42,707 bases of DNA from an uncultured Collinsella sp. (GTDB taxonomy: Bacteria > Actinomycetota > Coriobacteriia > Coriobacteriales > Coriobacteriaceae): the NCBI GenBank assembly GCA_900545665.1, contig UQZU01000017.1, forward strand, positions 1 to 42,707, in the 5' to 3' direction. Made by a program: the position numbers and the translations under genes. Each line of letters starts with the position of its first letter. Within the stretch, counting starts at the first letter, position 1. The notes beneath the pieces were generated by a model that saw only the letters and a list, made by a program, of their open reading frames with translations, was not told the DNA's origin and did no database searches. Positions 22,278 through 31,491 of the stretch are shown in pieces.

Positions 22278-23840
22278 CTACTTGCCGTCGTCGTCCTGGG
22301 CTTCATCGCGCGCGTAGAGCTCCAGCATGCGGCGGCGGTATTCGTGTACGGCGAGCTTGGCGCGCTCAAGGCGGCGGCGCTCACGCGGAGTCAGCTCGGA
22401 CGGGTCAACCTCATCACCATAGGTCTTATCGGCAAGAAGACGCGCCGCGTCCACGATGCGGGCATCGATGTGGCCGCTCGCCGCCTCGGCGGAAAGACGC
22501 TCGGCAATCGTATCGAGCGTAGGCAGGCCCTCGAATACGCGACCATGGCCATGCGAGGTCAGCAGCTCGTGCTCGCGTGCGAGCAGGCTCGCCAAATCGT
22601 GATGGGCGCGCAGGATGTCAAGTGCATCGGATGGATGCTCGGCAACCTCTGCCACGGCGGCGACCGGCGCGGCGTCGACCACGCGGTAGAAGAGCTGCGC
22701 GAGCAATGGCATCAAGAACACCGTGATGGCACCGGCGGCAACCATGACCGACGCAATATCTTGCGACAGCGCGCCCGCGTTGACGGCCACGCTCGTTACG
22801 GCAACGATGATCGGCAGCGCCGTGGTGCAGTAGAGCGCCACGGTAATGCGGCCATACGCCGACACATCGCGCGTCACGGGACAAATGCTCATAGAGACAA
22901 GGATCGGCACCGCGCGAATGATCAGCAGCGCCAAGATAAAGCCCACGAGCAGCCCGGGGCGCGACACCACGGCCGTCAGGTCGATCTTAGCGCCCGACAC
23001 GGTAAAGAACACCGGGATCAAAAAGCCGTAGGCCAGGCCGTCGAGCTTGGTCTCAAGCGTATGGTTGCCCTCGGGGATGATATAGCGCAGGACAAAGCCG
23101 GCGGCAAAAGCGCCCAATACGATATCGAGGCTAAAGATGGCCGAGAACGCCACGAGCGTGACCAAAATAAGCACTGTCAGGCGTACGAACGTCTGCGACG
23201 TGGTATCGGCGCGCTCCTCGACAAACGCAAAGAAGCGGCTGCCGACGCGTTTGGAGCGGCTGGGGACCACGGCAAGCAGCACGCACACGGCGGCAAATAA
23301 GCCCAAGATCAGCAGCGTCTCGATGCCCGTACGGGCAGACAGCAGTACCGACATGGCGAGCACGGGGCCGAGCTCGCCCCACGTACCATAGGCAAGAATC
23401 GAATCACCGACGCGCGTTCCGGCAAGCAACCGCTCGCGCAAGATGGGCATGAGCGCCCCAAGCGCCGTCGAGGTCAAGGCGAGCGTCACGGCGATACCGT
23501 CGAAATGGCTGACCGAGAACCACGGGGTAAAGCGCACGGCAAGCCAGGCAATACCAAACGTGACGGCCCACGTCGCCAAGCCGTAGCGCCCCTCCACACC
23601 CGTAATGTTCTTAGGGTCGATCTCAAAGCCGGCAAGCAGGAACAAAAAGGCCAGGCCGAGCTCTGACACGAGCGAGACCTCGGCATCCACATGGATAAGG
23701 CCGAGCATATGCGGGCCCAGCACTGCGCCGAGCACGAGCAAAAAGACCGTCTCGGGAACGGGTTTTCCAGGAATCGCCGAGGCGATGAAGGGGCTTGCAA
23801 AGGCCACGAGTGCGATGATGGCGAGCGAAACGAATGCCAT
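22278..23840 (-). CDS. Cation:proton antiporter (CPA2 family)
   Basis: This 520-residue membrane protein has about twelve to thirteen hydrophobic segments over the first ~390 residues, then a hydrophilic helical tail of about 125 residues. Family text includes GKPVPETVFLLVLGAVLGPHMLGLI, ELGLAFLFLLAGFEIDPKN, LTSTALGALMPILRE and FAAGFVLRYIIPEG. It is a Kef/NapA-type Na+ or K+/proton exchanger in the cytoplasmic membrane. No TrkA-N nucleotide domain is present, and the tail matches nothing I recognise. It is divergent from purL. AAAGG precedes the ATG. Confidence 0.88.
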   Translation of the reverse strand: MAFVSLAIIALVAFASPFIASAIPGKPVPETVFLLVLGAVLGPHMLGLIHVDAEVSLVSELGLAFLFLLAGFEIDPKNITGVEGRYGLATWAVTFGIAWLAVRFTPWFSVSHFDGIAVTLALTSTALGALMPILRERLLAGTRVGDSILAYGTWGELGPVLAMSVLLSARTGIETLLILGLFAAVCVLLAVVPSRSKRVGSRFFAFVEERADTTSQTFVRLTVLILVTLVAFSAIFSLDIVLGAFAAGFVLRYIIPEGNHTLETKLDGLAYGFLIPVFFTVSGAKIDLTAVVSRPGLLVGFILALLIIRAVPILVSMSICPVTRDVSAYGRITVALYCTTALPIIVAVTSVAVNAGALSQDIASVMVAAGAITVFLMPLLAQLFYRVVDAAPVAAVAEVAEHPSDALDILRAHHDLASLLAREHELLTSHGHGRVFEGLPTLDTIAERLSAEAASGHIDARIVDAARLLADKTYGDEVDPSELTPRERRRLERAKLAVHEYRRRMLELYARDEAQDDDGK

Positions 23841-23931
23841 GTGATGCCTTTCTCTTGTTTGCGCTTCACTGTAGCACCCTCGCCGTCCTCAACGCACCGC
23901 GAGCTGTCGTATCATAGTGAGGTTTACAAAC

Positions 23932-24003
23932 ATGCGGCTCAAGGCGACCACGAGGCTTGCCCCGTAAACCGACCGCTGCCGCATACCGTACCGTACGCCC
24001 AAC
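23932..24003 (+). promoter_or_regulatory. Candidate structured leader of purL
   Basis: ATGCGGC and GCCGCAT enclose about 44 bases with further short pairings (CAAGGC/GCTTG), ahead of the purL Shine-Dalgarno sequence. A -10-like TATCAT lies near 23910. It matches no riboswitch consensus I know. Confidence 0.3.
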
Positions 24004-24024
24004 CGATCAGGAAGGCAGGAACCA

Positions 24025-27000
24025 ATGGTCTCTCGTATCTACGTGGAGAAGAAACCCGGGTTCGACGTCGAGGCTCAGCAGCTCAAGGGCGAGCTGACCG
24101 AGATTCTCGGCATCAAGGGCATCGAGGCCCTGAGGATCATCAACCGCTACGACGTCGAGGGCATCGACGAGGAGCTTTTCCGCTCCTGCGTGCCGACCGT
24201 CTTTAGCGAGCCCCAGGTCGATGTGACCTACGACGAGCTCCCCGCAAGCGATGGCGCCGTCTTTGCCGTCGAATTCCTGCCTGGCCAGTTTGACCAGCGC
24301 GCCGACTCCGCCAGCGAGTGCGTGCAGCTCATCAGCCAGGGCGAGCGCCCCGCCGTGCGCTCCGCCAAGGTCTATATGATCTCGGGCGCTCTGGACGAAG
24401 CCGCCATCGAGGCCATCAAGCACTACGTGGTGAACCCCGTCGAAGCGCGCATCGCCTCGCTCGACCTGCCCGAAACGCTGTACATGGAGACCCCCGAGCC
24501 CCAGCCCGTCGAGGTGCTCGACGGTTTCCGCGAGCTCGACGAGGCCGGCCTTGCCGCCTTTATCGCCGAGCGCGGCCTTGCCATGGACGAGGCGGACATC
24601 GCCTTCTGTCAGCAGTACTTCCGCGATGAGGACCGCGACCCCACCATCACCGAGATCCGCGTGATCGACACCTACTGGTCCGACCACTGCCGCCACACCA
24701 CCTTCGGCACCGTCCTGGATGACGTGACGATCGATGACGCCGTGGTGCAGCAGGCCTTCGACCGCTACATGGAGATGCGCCACGAGCTCGGTCGCGACGC
24801 CAAGCCCGTCTGCCTCATGGACATGGGTACCATCGGCGCCAAGTACCTCAAAAAGACCGGCGTCATGACCGATGTCGACGAGTCCGAGGAGATCAACGCC
24901 TGCACCGTCAAGGTAAAGGTCGATGTCGATGGCGAGGACCAGGACTGGCTGTTCCTCTTTAAGAACGAGACTCACAACCACCCGACCGAGATCGAGCCCT
25001 TCGGCGGTGCCGCCACCTGCGTGGGCGGCGCCATCCGCGACCCGCTCTCGGGCCGCAGCTATGTGTACCAGGCCATGCGCGTCACCGGCGCCGGCGACCC
25101 CACCGTCCCGGTTTCCGAGACGCTCGAGGGCAAGCTGCCGCAGCGCAAGCTCGTGACCACTGCCGCCGCCGGCTACTCCAGCTACGGCAACCAGATCGGC
25201 CTTGCCACCGGTCAGGTCAACGAGCTCTATCACCCTGGCTACGTGGCCAAGCGCATGGAGGTCGGCGCCGTCGTGGGCGCTACCCCGGCAAACCACGTTC
25301 GTCGCGAGTGCCCCGCCCCCACCGACAAGATCATCCTGCTGGGCGGCCGCACCGGCCGTGACGGCATCGGCGGCGCCACCGGCTCCTCCAAGACCCAGAA
25401 CACCGAGTCGATCGAGACCTCGGGTGCCGAGGTCCAGAAGGGCAACGCCCCAGTCGAGCGCAAGCTGCAGCGCCTGTTCCGCCGCGGCGACGCCTGCCGT
25501 CTGATCAAGCGCTGCAACGACTTTGGCGCCGGCGGCGTCTCGGTCGCCGTGGGCGAGCTTGCCGACGGCCTGTATGTCGACCTTGATACCGTGACCAAGA
25601 AGTACGACGGCCTGGACGGCACCGAGCTCGCCATTTCCGAGTCCCAGGAGCGCATGGCCTGCGCCGTCGCCGACGGTGACGTCGAGGAGTTCATGGGCTA
25701 CGCCGCCGAGGAGAACCTGGAGGCAACCGTCATCGCCGAGGTTACCGCCGAGCCGCGTATGCGCATGGCCTGGAACGGCGTCGCCATCGTCGATCTGTCC
25801 CGCGAGTTCCTCAACTCCAACGGTGCGCCCAAGCACCAGGTCGCCCACGTCTGCGCCCGCAGCGTGTGGCAGCCCAGCTGGGCCGGCACCACGCTTACCG
25901 AGCGCATGACCTCGCTTGTCACCGACCTCAACGTTGCCTCCAACAAGGGCCTTTCCGAGCGCTTCGACTCCACCATCGGTGCCGCGACCGTGCTCATGCC
26001 TTTTGGCGGCAAGACGCAGCTCACCCCGAGCTCGGCCATGGTCGCCAAGTTCCCCGTGGACGGCGAGACCACCACGGCAAGCGCCATGGCATGGGGCTTC
26101 AACCCCTACCTGATGGAAGCCGACCAGTTTGCTGGCGCCTACCTGTCCGTGGTCGAGTCCATCGCCAAGCTCGTGGCTGCCGGCTTTGAGCACAAGCGCG
26201 CCTATCTCTCCTTCCAGGAGTACTTCGAGCGTCTGCGCACCGAGGCCGAACGCTGGGGCAAGCCCACGGCGGCCGTCCTGGGCGCCCTCATGGCCCAAGT
26301 CGACCTGGGTGCCGGCGCCATCGGTGGCAAGGATTCCATGAGCGGCTCGTTTGAGGACGAAGCCGGCGAGCTCAACGTTCCGCCGACTCTGATCAGCTTC
26401 GCTGTGGCCGTGGGCCGCGCGGCGCGCGCCGTCTCCCCTGAGTTCAAGGGCCTGACGCACCGCGTCGTCCGCATCGCCCCCGCTACCTACGGTGAGGACT
26501 ACCGACCCGACGCCCAGCAGTTGCTCGCCGCGTTTGACGCCGTCGAGGCGCTCACCGCCACTGGCGACGCCCTGGCCGTCTCCACGCCCGGCTACGGCTG
26601 CGGCGCCGAGAGCCTCTTTAAGATGTGCGTCGGCAACCAGATCGGCATCGAGCTTGCCGAGGATGTGGACGTGGAGAGCCTCTTCACCCCGCTCTACGGC
26701 AGCTTTATCGTCGAGCTCGCCGAGGACGCCGAGCTGCCCGAGGTCGCCGACGGCGTTGTCGTCGAGCCCCTGGGCACCACCGTCGAGGGCTATGTCATCG
26801 ACACCGGCTCCGAGGTCATCGAGCTCGCCGAGCTCCAGGAAGCCTGGGAGAGCGGCATCGAGAGCGTCTTCGCCTACCGCAGCGCCGGCGAGACCCCCGA
26901 GGTCGAGACCATCGACTTCCGCGCCAAGGACATCCACGTGTACGGCGGCGCCAAGATCGCCCGCCCGCGCGTGATCATCCCCGTGTTCCCCGGCAACAAC

Positions 27001-27771
27001 TGCGAGTACGACAGCGCCCGCGCCTTCCGTGCCGCCGGTGCCGAGGCCGACACCTTCGTGATCAACAACCTCACGCCCGAGGCCGTCGCCGAGAGCACCC
27101 ACGAGCTTGCCCGCCGCATCCGTGCAAGCCAGATCGTCATGATCCCCGGCGGCTTCTCGGGCGGCGACGAGCCCGATGGCTCCGCGAAGTTCATCACGGC
27201 GTTCTTCCGCGCTCCCGAGGTCACCGAAGCAGTCCGCGACCTGCTCCAGGCCCGCGACGGCCTGATGCTGGGCATTTGCAACGGCTTCCAGGCCCTGGTC
27301 AAGCTCGGCCTGGTGCCCTACGGCGACATCGTCGACGCCACGCCCGATGCGCCCACGCTGACGTTCAACACCATCGGTCGCCATCAGAGCCGCCTGGTGC
27401 GCACCCGCATCTCGTCCAACCTGTCCCCGTGGCTGTCGCAGTGCAGCCTCGACGACCCCTACACCGTCGCCATCAGCCACGGCGAGGGCCGCTTTGTCGC
27501 CAACGACGAGGTACTCGCCCAGCTGATCGCCAACGGCCAGGTCGCTACGCAGTACGTGGGCGAGGACGGCAAGCCCGGCATGGATCTTTCCGTCAACCCC
27601 AACGGCTCCGCACTCGCCATCGAGGGCATCACGAGCCCCGACGGCCGCGTCCTGGGCAAGATGGGCCATGCCGAGCGTCGCGGCGACAACCTGTACCGCA
27701 ACGTGCCCGAGCATGTCCCCGGCGACAAGTTCATGCCGATCTTTGAGGGCGGCGTAGCCTACTTCGCCTAA
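24025..27771 (+). CDS. purL: Phosphoribosylformylglycinamidine synthase, PurL-PurQ fusion
   Basis: The 1248-residue enzyme converts FGAR plus glutamine and ATP to FGAM in purine synthesis. The synthetase part shows SDHCRHTTFGT (residues about 215-225), NETHNHPTEIEPFGGA, GRTGRDGIGGATGSSK, NDFGAGGVSVAVGEL and IGGKDSMSGSF. The last ~260 residues are a class I glutamine amidotransferase with PGNNCEYD, IPGGFSGGDEPDGSA, the nucleophile in LGICNGFQALVKLG, and SHGEGRF near the end. Many bacteria split this into PurL, PurQ and PurS; here all are in one chain, as also occurs in clostridia. It stands alone with its own promoter region and a strong terminator. Codon use is strongly GC-biased, suggesting high expression. 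Confidence 0.97.
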   Translation: MVSRIYVEKKPGFDVEAQQLKGELTEILGIKGIEALRIINRYDVEGIDEELFRSCVPTVFSEPQVDVTYDELPASDGAVFAVEFLPGQFDQRADSASECVQLISQGERPAVRSAKVYMISGALDEAAIEAIKHYVVNPVEARIASLDLPETLYMETPEPQPVEVLDGFRELDEAGLAAFIAERGLAMDEADIAFCQQYFRDEDRDPTITEIRVIDTYWSDHCRHTTFGTVLDDVTIDDAVVQQAFDRYMEMRHELGRDAKPVCLMDMGTIGAKYLKKTGVMTDVDESEEINACTVKVKVDVDGEDQDWLFLFKNETHNHPTEIEPFGGAATCVGGAIRDPLSGRSYVYQAMRVTGAGDPTVPVSETLEGKLPQRKLVTTAAAGYSSYGNQIGLATGQVNELYHPGYVAKRMEVGAVVGATPANHVRRECPAPTDKIILLGGRTGRDGIGGATGSSKTQNTESIETSGAEVQKGNAPVERKLQRLFRRGDACRLIKRCNDFGAGGVSVAVGELADGLYVDLDTVTKKYDGLDGTELAISESQERMACAVADGDVEEFMGYAAEENLEATVIAEVTAEPRMRMAWNGVAIVDLSREFLNSNGAPKHQVAHVCARSVWQPSWAGTTLTERMTSLVTDLNVASNKGLSERFDSTIGAATVLMPFGGKTQLTPSSAMVAKFPVDGETTTASAMAWGFNPYLMEADQFAGAYLSVVESIAKLVAAGFEHKRAYLSFQEYFERLRTEAERWGKPTAAVLGALMAQVDLGAGAIGGKDSMSGSFEDEAGELNVPPTLISFAVAVGRAARAVSPEFKGLTHRVVRIAPATYGEDYRPDAQQLLAAFDAVEALTATGDALAVSTPGYGCGAESLFKMCVGNQIGIELAEDVDVESLFTPLYGSFIVELAEDAELPEVADGVVVEPLGTTVEGYVIDTGSEVIELAELQEAWESGIESVFAYRSAGETPEVETIDFRAKDIHVYGGAKIARPRVIIPVFPGNNCEYDSARAFRAAGAEADTFVINNLTPEAVAESTHELARRIRASQIVMIPGGFSGGDEPDGSAKFITAFFRAPEVTEAVRDLLQARDGLMLGICNGFQALVKLGLVPYGDIVDATPDAPTLTFNTIGRHQSRLVRTRISSNLSPWLSQCSLDDPYTVAISHGEGRFVANDEVLAQLIANGQVATQYVGEDGKPGMDLSVNPNGSALAIEGITSPDGRVLGKMGHAERRGDNLYRNVPEHVPGDKFMPIFEGGVAYFA

Positions 27772-27808
27772 ACCTTTCCCATCGGGTACAATCCCTTCGG
27801 GTAACATC

Positions 27809-27845
27809 ACCCGCCACCGACGCATCCGGTGGCGGGTTCTTTTTT
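27809..27845 (+). terminator. Terminator of purL
   Basis: ACCCGCCACC pairs with GGTGGCGGGT across a 9-nt loop and is followed by TCTTTTTT. It lies about 40 bases past the purL stop. Confidence 0.92.
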
Positions 27846-27870
27846 GCTTCGCGCATGTAGGAAGGACATC

Positions 27871-28806
27871 ATGGAAAGCCGCAAGCCGTATCTCGCCACC
27901 CTGCCCGGACTCATCCTGGGCTGTCTCGTTTGCTGCGCGCTCTGGGGCTCCGCCTTCCCCTGCATCAAGATCGGTTACGGGCTCTTTGGCATCCCCGCGC
28001 ACGATAGCGCCTCACAGCTGCTCTTTGCAGGTTTGCGCTTTACGCTTGCCGGTGCCCTGGTTATCGTTGGGATGAGCGCGGCTCAGCGCCATCCCCTCAT
28101 TCCGCAGGCTCGCGACATCAAGCCCATCTTTATCTTGTCGCTCTTCCAGACTATCGGGCAGTACTTCTTTTTCTACCTTGGACTCTCGCGCGCCAGCGCA
28201 ATGTCGAGTTCCATCATCGAGGCCAGCGCCAACTTTCTCGCAATCCTCTTTGCCGCCCTGGCATTTCACACCGAGAGGCTCAATACGCCCAAGGTGCTTG
28301 GCTGTGTGCTGGGCTTTGCCGGCGTCGCGCTCGTCAACCTTTCGGGCGCGGATGGCACCTTTGGCTTTACGCTCGACGGTGAGGGATTTATCTTGGCTTC
28401 CACTGTTGCGGGCGCCCTGTCGACCTGCCTCATTGGCATCTTCTCGCGCGAGCATGACGGCGTCTTGCTCGCCGGCTGGCAGTTTTTAGTCGGTGGCGTG
28501 GTCCTTACCGCCATCGGGTTTTTGATGGGCGGCACGTTGTCCCCCACCGAAATCGCCCCCGCCATCGCGCTCATCATTTATATGGCACTCATTTCCGCCG
28601 TCGCGTACTCGCTGTGGTCCCGCCTGCTCGCCGTCAACCCCGTCAGCCGCGTTTCGGTCTTTGGCTTTATGAACCCGGTCTTTGGCGTGCTGTTGAGCGC
28701 ACTGCTGCTCGGCGAGGGCGCTGGCACGAGCCCCGTTACCGTACTTGTTGCCCTGCTGTTGGTCTGCGGCGGCATCATCATCGTCAACAAACCCAAAAAA
28801 GCCTAG
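27871..28806 (+). CDS. EamA-family (DMT) transporter
   Basis: The 311-residue protein has ten hydrophobic segments arranged as two EamA repeats: CCALWGSAFPCIKIGYGLFG opens the first, and AGALSTCLIGIFSREHDGV with LISAVAYSLWSRLLAVNPVS lies in the second. It is probably a metabolite or amino acid exporter; the substrate is unknown. The start with AGGAAGGA 4 bases upstream is chosen over an upstream alternative that overlaps the purL terminator. It ends with a basic KPKKA tail and is followed by a bidirectional terminator. Confidence 0.9.
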   Translation: MESRKPYLATLPGLILGCLVCCALWGSAFPCIKIGYGLFGIPAHDSASQLLFAGLRFTLAGALVIVGMSAAQRHPLIPQARDIKPIFILSLFQTIGQYFFFYLGLSRASAMSSSIIEASANFLAILFAALAFHTERLNTPKVLGCVLGFAGVALVNLSGADGTFGFTLDGEGFILASTVAGALSTCLIGIFSREHDGVLLAGWQFLVGGVVLTAIGFLMGGTLSPTEIAPAIALIIYMALISAVAYSLWSRLLAVNPVSRVSVFGFMNPVFGVLLSALLLGEGAGTSPVTVLVALLLVCGGIIIVNKPKKA

Positions 28807-28953
28807 CGAGCTCACCTTTTTAGGGAGGGTGTTCGCACACTTTAGCTTAATGGGGTGCACTGGTTCTCGTAGATTTCGTACCGAGTCGCGGCGGCAGACG
28901 CCCGTCTTGCCGCAACGCGCCTGACCATTATGGCCAGAGGCCCCCGCAAACGC

Positions 28954-28997
28954 AAAAGGGGCGCACGACCATCACAACGGTCGTGCGCCCCTTTTTT
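28954..28997. terminator. Bidirectional terminator between EamA and diguanylate cyclase genes
   Basis: A perfect 17-bp stem (28954-28970 with 28979-28995, 8-nt loop) is flanked by A and T runs, serving both convergent genes. Confidence 0.93.
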
Positions 28998-30140
28998 CTA
29001 GCGTATCTGGACGCCGGCTTTCTTTTTCTCGGCCTTGACGCGGTAGAGCTCTGCGTCGGCAGTGCGAAGCAAGTCTTGCCAGGTATCGACGCCATCACCA
29101 ACACGTGCGTAGCCGATGGACATCCGCAACAGATACGGAACCTCAGCGCGCGCGAGCTCGTCGTTGATTGTCGTGCACAGATGCATGATATCCTGCTCCG
29201 CCGTCGCCTTTTGAAGCACCACGAACTCATCGCCGCCATAACGCGCGATAAAGCCACCAGACGCCGAGCAGACCTCTTTGAGCGCAGCGGATATGACCTG
29301 AAGAGCATGGTCGCCCTCCACATGTCCGTAGCGATCGTTAATCTGCTTAAAGCCGTCGGCGTCCATCATAAGCAGATACACGTCTTCGGCCTGATTCACA
29401 TTTGAGAAGAGCGACAGCATATAGGTCTCAAAACGGTTGCGATTGTTGAGGCCAGTCAACGGGTCGGTCGAGATGAGCTGCTCCTGGTAGATGATATAGA
29501 GCAGCAACATGCTAATCATTATGCCGACACAAAGGCCGGGCACCGAGTATACGACTTGAAAGGTACCGCCCACCAGGGCCGGAATGGCGAAAAATGCCAA
29601 GGTTCGATAGATGGCCTTCATCTGCAGACTCTCGACCCTGCGAGATTGCACAAACGCATGCAGGGACGTATGTATAACGTAACAGTAGCTGACGATGGGC
29701 TGGATCATATAGGCAAAGCCGCGACGATACACACCCTGCGAATCGATATAGAACAGGGCGTGCGTCCAGTAACTGGTAAACGCCAGCACGACCACCAGAG
29801 CCGTAGGCAACGCTACAAGCACCACCCTATAGCGCGAGGTCAAAAGGCGAGAACCCTGCACCGTCTCGGAATAGATAAACCAAATGAGGCACGCGATAGC
29901 AAAGAGCGAAAACGAAACCGCGTTGGAAATCCAGTTGGCAGCAATGCCCAACGTGCCGTCCACACCGTCCGAAAGCGTCCAGATCATATCGAATAATATG
30001 TACGCGGCAGAGGTGTAGTCAAGCATGCTAAACAATAGCTGCTGGGTGCTCGAGAACAAGGAGCGACGACTTCGCACGGCAAGCCCGATAAGAACAATCA
30101 TGCATAGCACGAATATCTCAATCTTGAGTGCCTTAACCAC
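28998..30140 (-). CDS. Membrane diguanylate cyclase (GGDEF)
   Basis: It makes cyclic di-GMP from two GTP. The 380-residue protein has about seven hydrophobic segments in its first ~210 residues and a C-terminal GGDEF domain of ~165 residues. Catalytic text is intact: DPLTGLNNRNRF, MMDADGFKQINDRYGHVEGD and ARYGGDEFVV. The position of the RxxD inhibitory site before GGDEF reads SASG, so product inhibition through that site is not expected. The frame reaches 30299, but a GTG at 30140 has AAGGGA 9 bases upstream and starts right before the first membrane helix. No PDE or c-di-GMP effector is seen nearby. Confidence 0.9.
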   Translation of the reverse strand: MVKALKIEIFVLCMIVLIGLAVRSRRSLFSSTQQLLFSMLDYTSAAYILFDMIWTLSDGVDGTLGIAANWISNAVSFSLFAIACLIWFIYSETVQGSRLLTSRYRVVLVALPTALVVVLAFTSYWTHALFYIDSQGVYRRGFAYMIQPIVSYCYVIHTSLHAFVQSRRVESLQMKAIYRTLAFFAIPALVGGTFQVVYSVPGLCVGIMISMLLLYIIYQEQLISTDPLTGLNNRNRFETYMLSLFSNVNQAEDVYLLMMDADGFKQINDRYGHVEGDHALQVISAALKEVCSASGGFIARYGGDEFVVLQKATAEQDIMHLCTTINDELARAEVPYLLRMSIGYARVGDGVDTWQDLLRTADAELYRVKAEKKKAGVQIR

Positions 30141-30202
30141 TAACCGCCATCCCTTCAATATCCAAGTGGTCTGAATCGACCAATTCGAATCTGGGCAACA
30201 AA

Positions 30203-30222
30203 CACCCCTACCCGCAGGGGTA
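30203..30222 (-). promoter_or_regulatory. Small hairpin upstream of the diguanylate cyclase
   Basis: Minus-strand ACCCCT and AGGGGT pair across a 6-nt loop, about 65-80 bases before the GTG start. It does not match the c-di-GMP riboswitch consensus. Confidence 0.3.
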
Positions 30223-30237
30223 AGGGGAATAATAGCA

Positions 30238-30281
30238 GAGCGCCCGAACGTCACTGCAAGACAGCTCTCGTTCGGGCGCTC
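30238..30281 (-). terminator. Terminator-like hairpin after kdgT
   Basis: A perfect 13-bp stem GAGCGCCCGAACG/CGTTCGGGCGCTC with an 18-nt loop lies 46 bases past the kdgT stop. The minus-strand tail TGCTATTATT is only moderately T-rich. Confidence 0.55.
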
Positions 30282-30326
30282 AAACGGCGCGAGTTGCACG
30301 CCGAAATCAATTATCGGTAACGGACG

Positions 30327-31349
30327 TTACTCACCGTCGATATCGGTTGCGACAGCCTCCTCGATGGCCTCGACGCCAGCAGGCGACAGGTCTTCCTTAC
30401 CCTGACAGAACTTCTTGTCGACCCAGCCGGTCAGAATCGGAGCCATGATTGCCGTGATGATAACGGCGGTGGCGATCTGAGCGTACGCAGTGGGCGCAAG
30501 CTCGGCGTAGCGCGGTGCGACTTCGGCGAGAGCAACCGGTGTGGTCATGGCCGTGCCGGCGATGGTGGAGCAGGCCACGGCAGCCTTGCCGTTACCGCCG
30601 CACAGGCGCTCGAACGCAAAGGTGATGGGACCGACGACAAACAGCGTGATAAGGCCCAGCAAGATGCCGGAAATACCGCCGGTGATAAAGCTCGAAAGAC
30701 TCATGGACGCACCGAGCTGAAAACCGATAACGGCAATCGCAGGATTGGCGCCGGGAACCAGCAGGTTCTTGATGAACGGGAACAAGTTGCCCAGAACCAT
30801 ACCGATAACGAGCGGCAAAATGGAGCCGATGATGGTGCCGACGGGGATGTTGGCGAGACCCGAGACACCGAGGATGATCATGGTGACGGCGGGGCCGGCC
30901 GTAAAGAAAAGGATACCCACGGCGCCCTGCTCGGACTCGTCGCCGAACTCGCCCATGATGCCCGTGTAGAGCGCCATGTTGCAAAACGTAATGCCGCCGA
31001 TGATGGAAACCGAGCTCAGGCCCAAAAGGTTGTCGTTAAAGAAGTACGCGACGCCCAGGCCCAACGCGGCCGCAACAACAAGCTTGGGGATCAGCACGAC
31101 GATGCCGGTCTTGATAGCGCCCGGCGTGGACTTAAAGCTGATGCCGGCACCCACAAACAGCAGGATCGCGGCGACGATGGTGTTGGAACCACCGCGGCAG
31201 GCGGCGGTAAAGAAGCCGCCGATCTCAAAGACCTGCGGGCAGAAGGTATTGAGCAAAAGGCCAACGATCATCGGGTAGATCATGATGTCACCCGGGATAC
31301 GCGGGACTTTGAATTTCTTTTGCTCGTTGGCGGTCGCTTCCCGTGCCAT
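30327..31349 (-). CDS. kdgT: 2-keto-3-deoxygluconate permease (KdgT family)
   Basis: The 340-residue membrane protein has about ten hydrophobic segments and matches KdgT in IPGDIMIYPMIVGLLLNTF, FEIGGFFTA, LFVGAGISFKSTPGAIKTG and NPAIAVIGFQLGASM. KdgT imports 2-keto-3-deoxygluconate, a product of pectin and alginate or uronate breakdown, with protons. No kdgK, kdgA or uronate genes lie in the window, so the substrate is by homology only. GGGGG is 4 bases before the ATG at 31349. A palindrome resembling an operator lies about 45 bases upstream. Confidence 0.9.
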   Translation of the reverse strand: MAREATANEQKKFKVPRIPGDIMIYPMIVGLLLNTFCPQVFEIGGFFTAACRGGSNTIVAAILLFVGAGISFKSTPGAIKTGIVVLIPKLVVAAALGLGVAYFFNDNLLGLSSVSIIGGITFCNMALYTGIMGEFGDESEQGAVGILFFTAGPAVTMIILGVSGLANIPVGTIIGSILPLVIGMVLGNLFPFIKNLLVPGANPAIAVIGFQLGASMSLSSFITGGISGILLGLITLFVVGPITFAFERLCGGNGKAAVACSTIAGTAMTTPVALAEVAPRYAELAPTAYAQIATAVIITAIMAPILTGWVDKKFCQGKEDLSPAGVEAIEEAVATDIDGE

Positions 31350-31392
31350 GAAACCCCCATTTCCGCCGACGCAGAACAAAAGCCCACGTCAC

Positions 31393-31410
31393 ACTTTGCT
31401 ACAGTAAAGT
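31393..31410. promoter_or_regulatory. Candidate operator upstream of kdgT
   Basis: ACTTTGCTACAGTAAAGT is an 18-bp near-perfect dyad (one mismatched pair near each side of the centre), 44-61 bases before the kdgT start. The symmetry and place fit a repressor site, of unknown regulator. Confidence 0.45.
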
Positions 31411-31491
31411 TTGACCATGGTACCAGAAGAAGCAGACCGCCTCGGTGAGAAATTCGATTCGTTGTGCCGGGACGCTAAACGTGCCCCGCTC

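Noticed and set aside
26625..27746. 373-codon Arg-rich frame within purL
   Set aside because: It is an out-of-frame reading of GC-rich purL codons with extreme Arg/His content.
24007..28002. 1331-codon open frame on the minus strand opposite purL
   Set aside because: It is a shadow caused by strong GC bias at third positions of purL. Its translation is low-complexity and rich in Gly, Ala, Asp and Leu with no recognisable domain, and it has no ribosome binding site.
30150..30240. c-di-GMP riboswitch before the GGDEF gene
   Set aside because: The small hairpin lacks the conserved bases and tetraloop of the known c-di-GMP-I aptamer.
30141..30299. N-terminal extension of the diguanylate cyclase to 30299
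   Set aside because: The added 53 residues lie over hairpins and a non-coding leader. The GTG at 30140 has a proper ribosome binding site.
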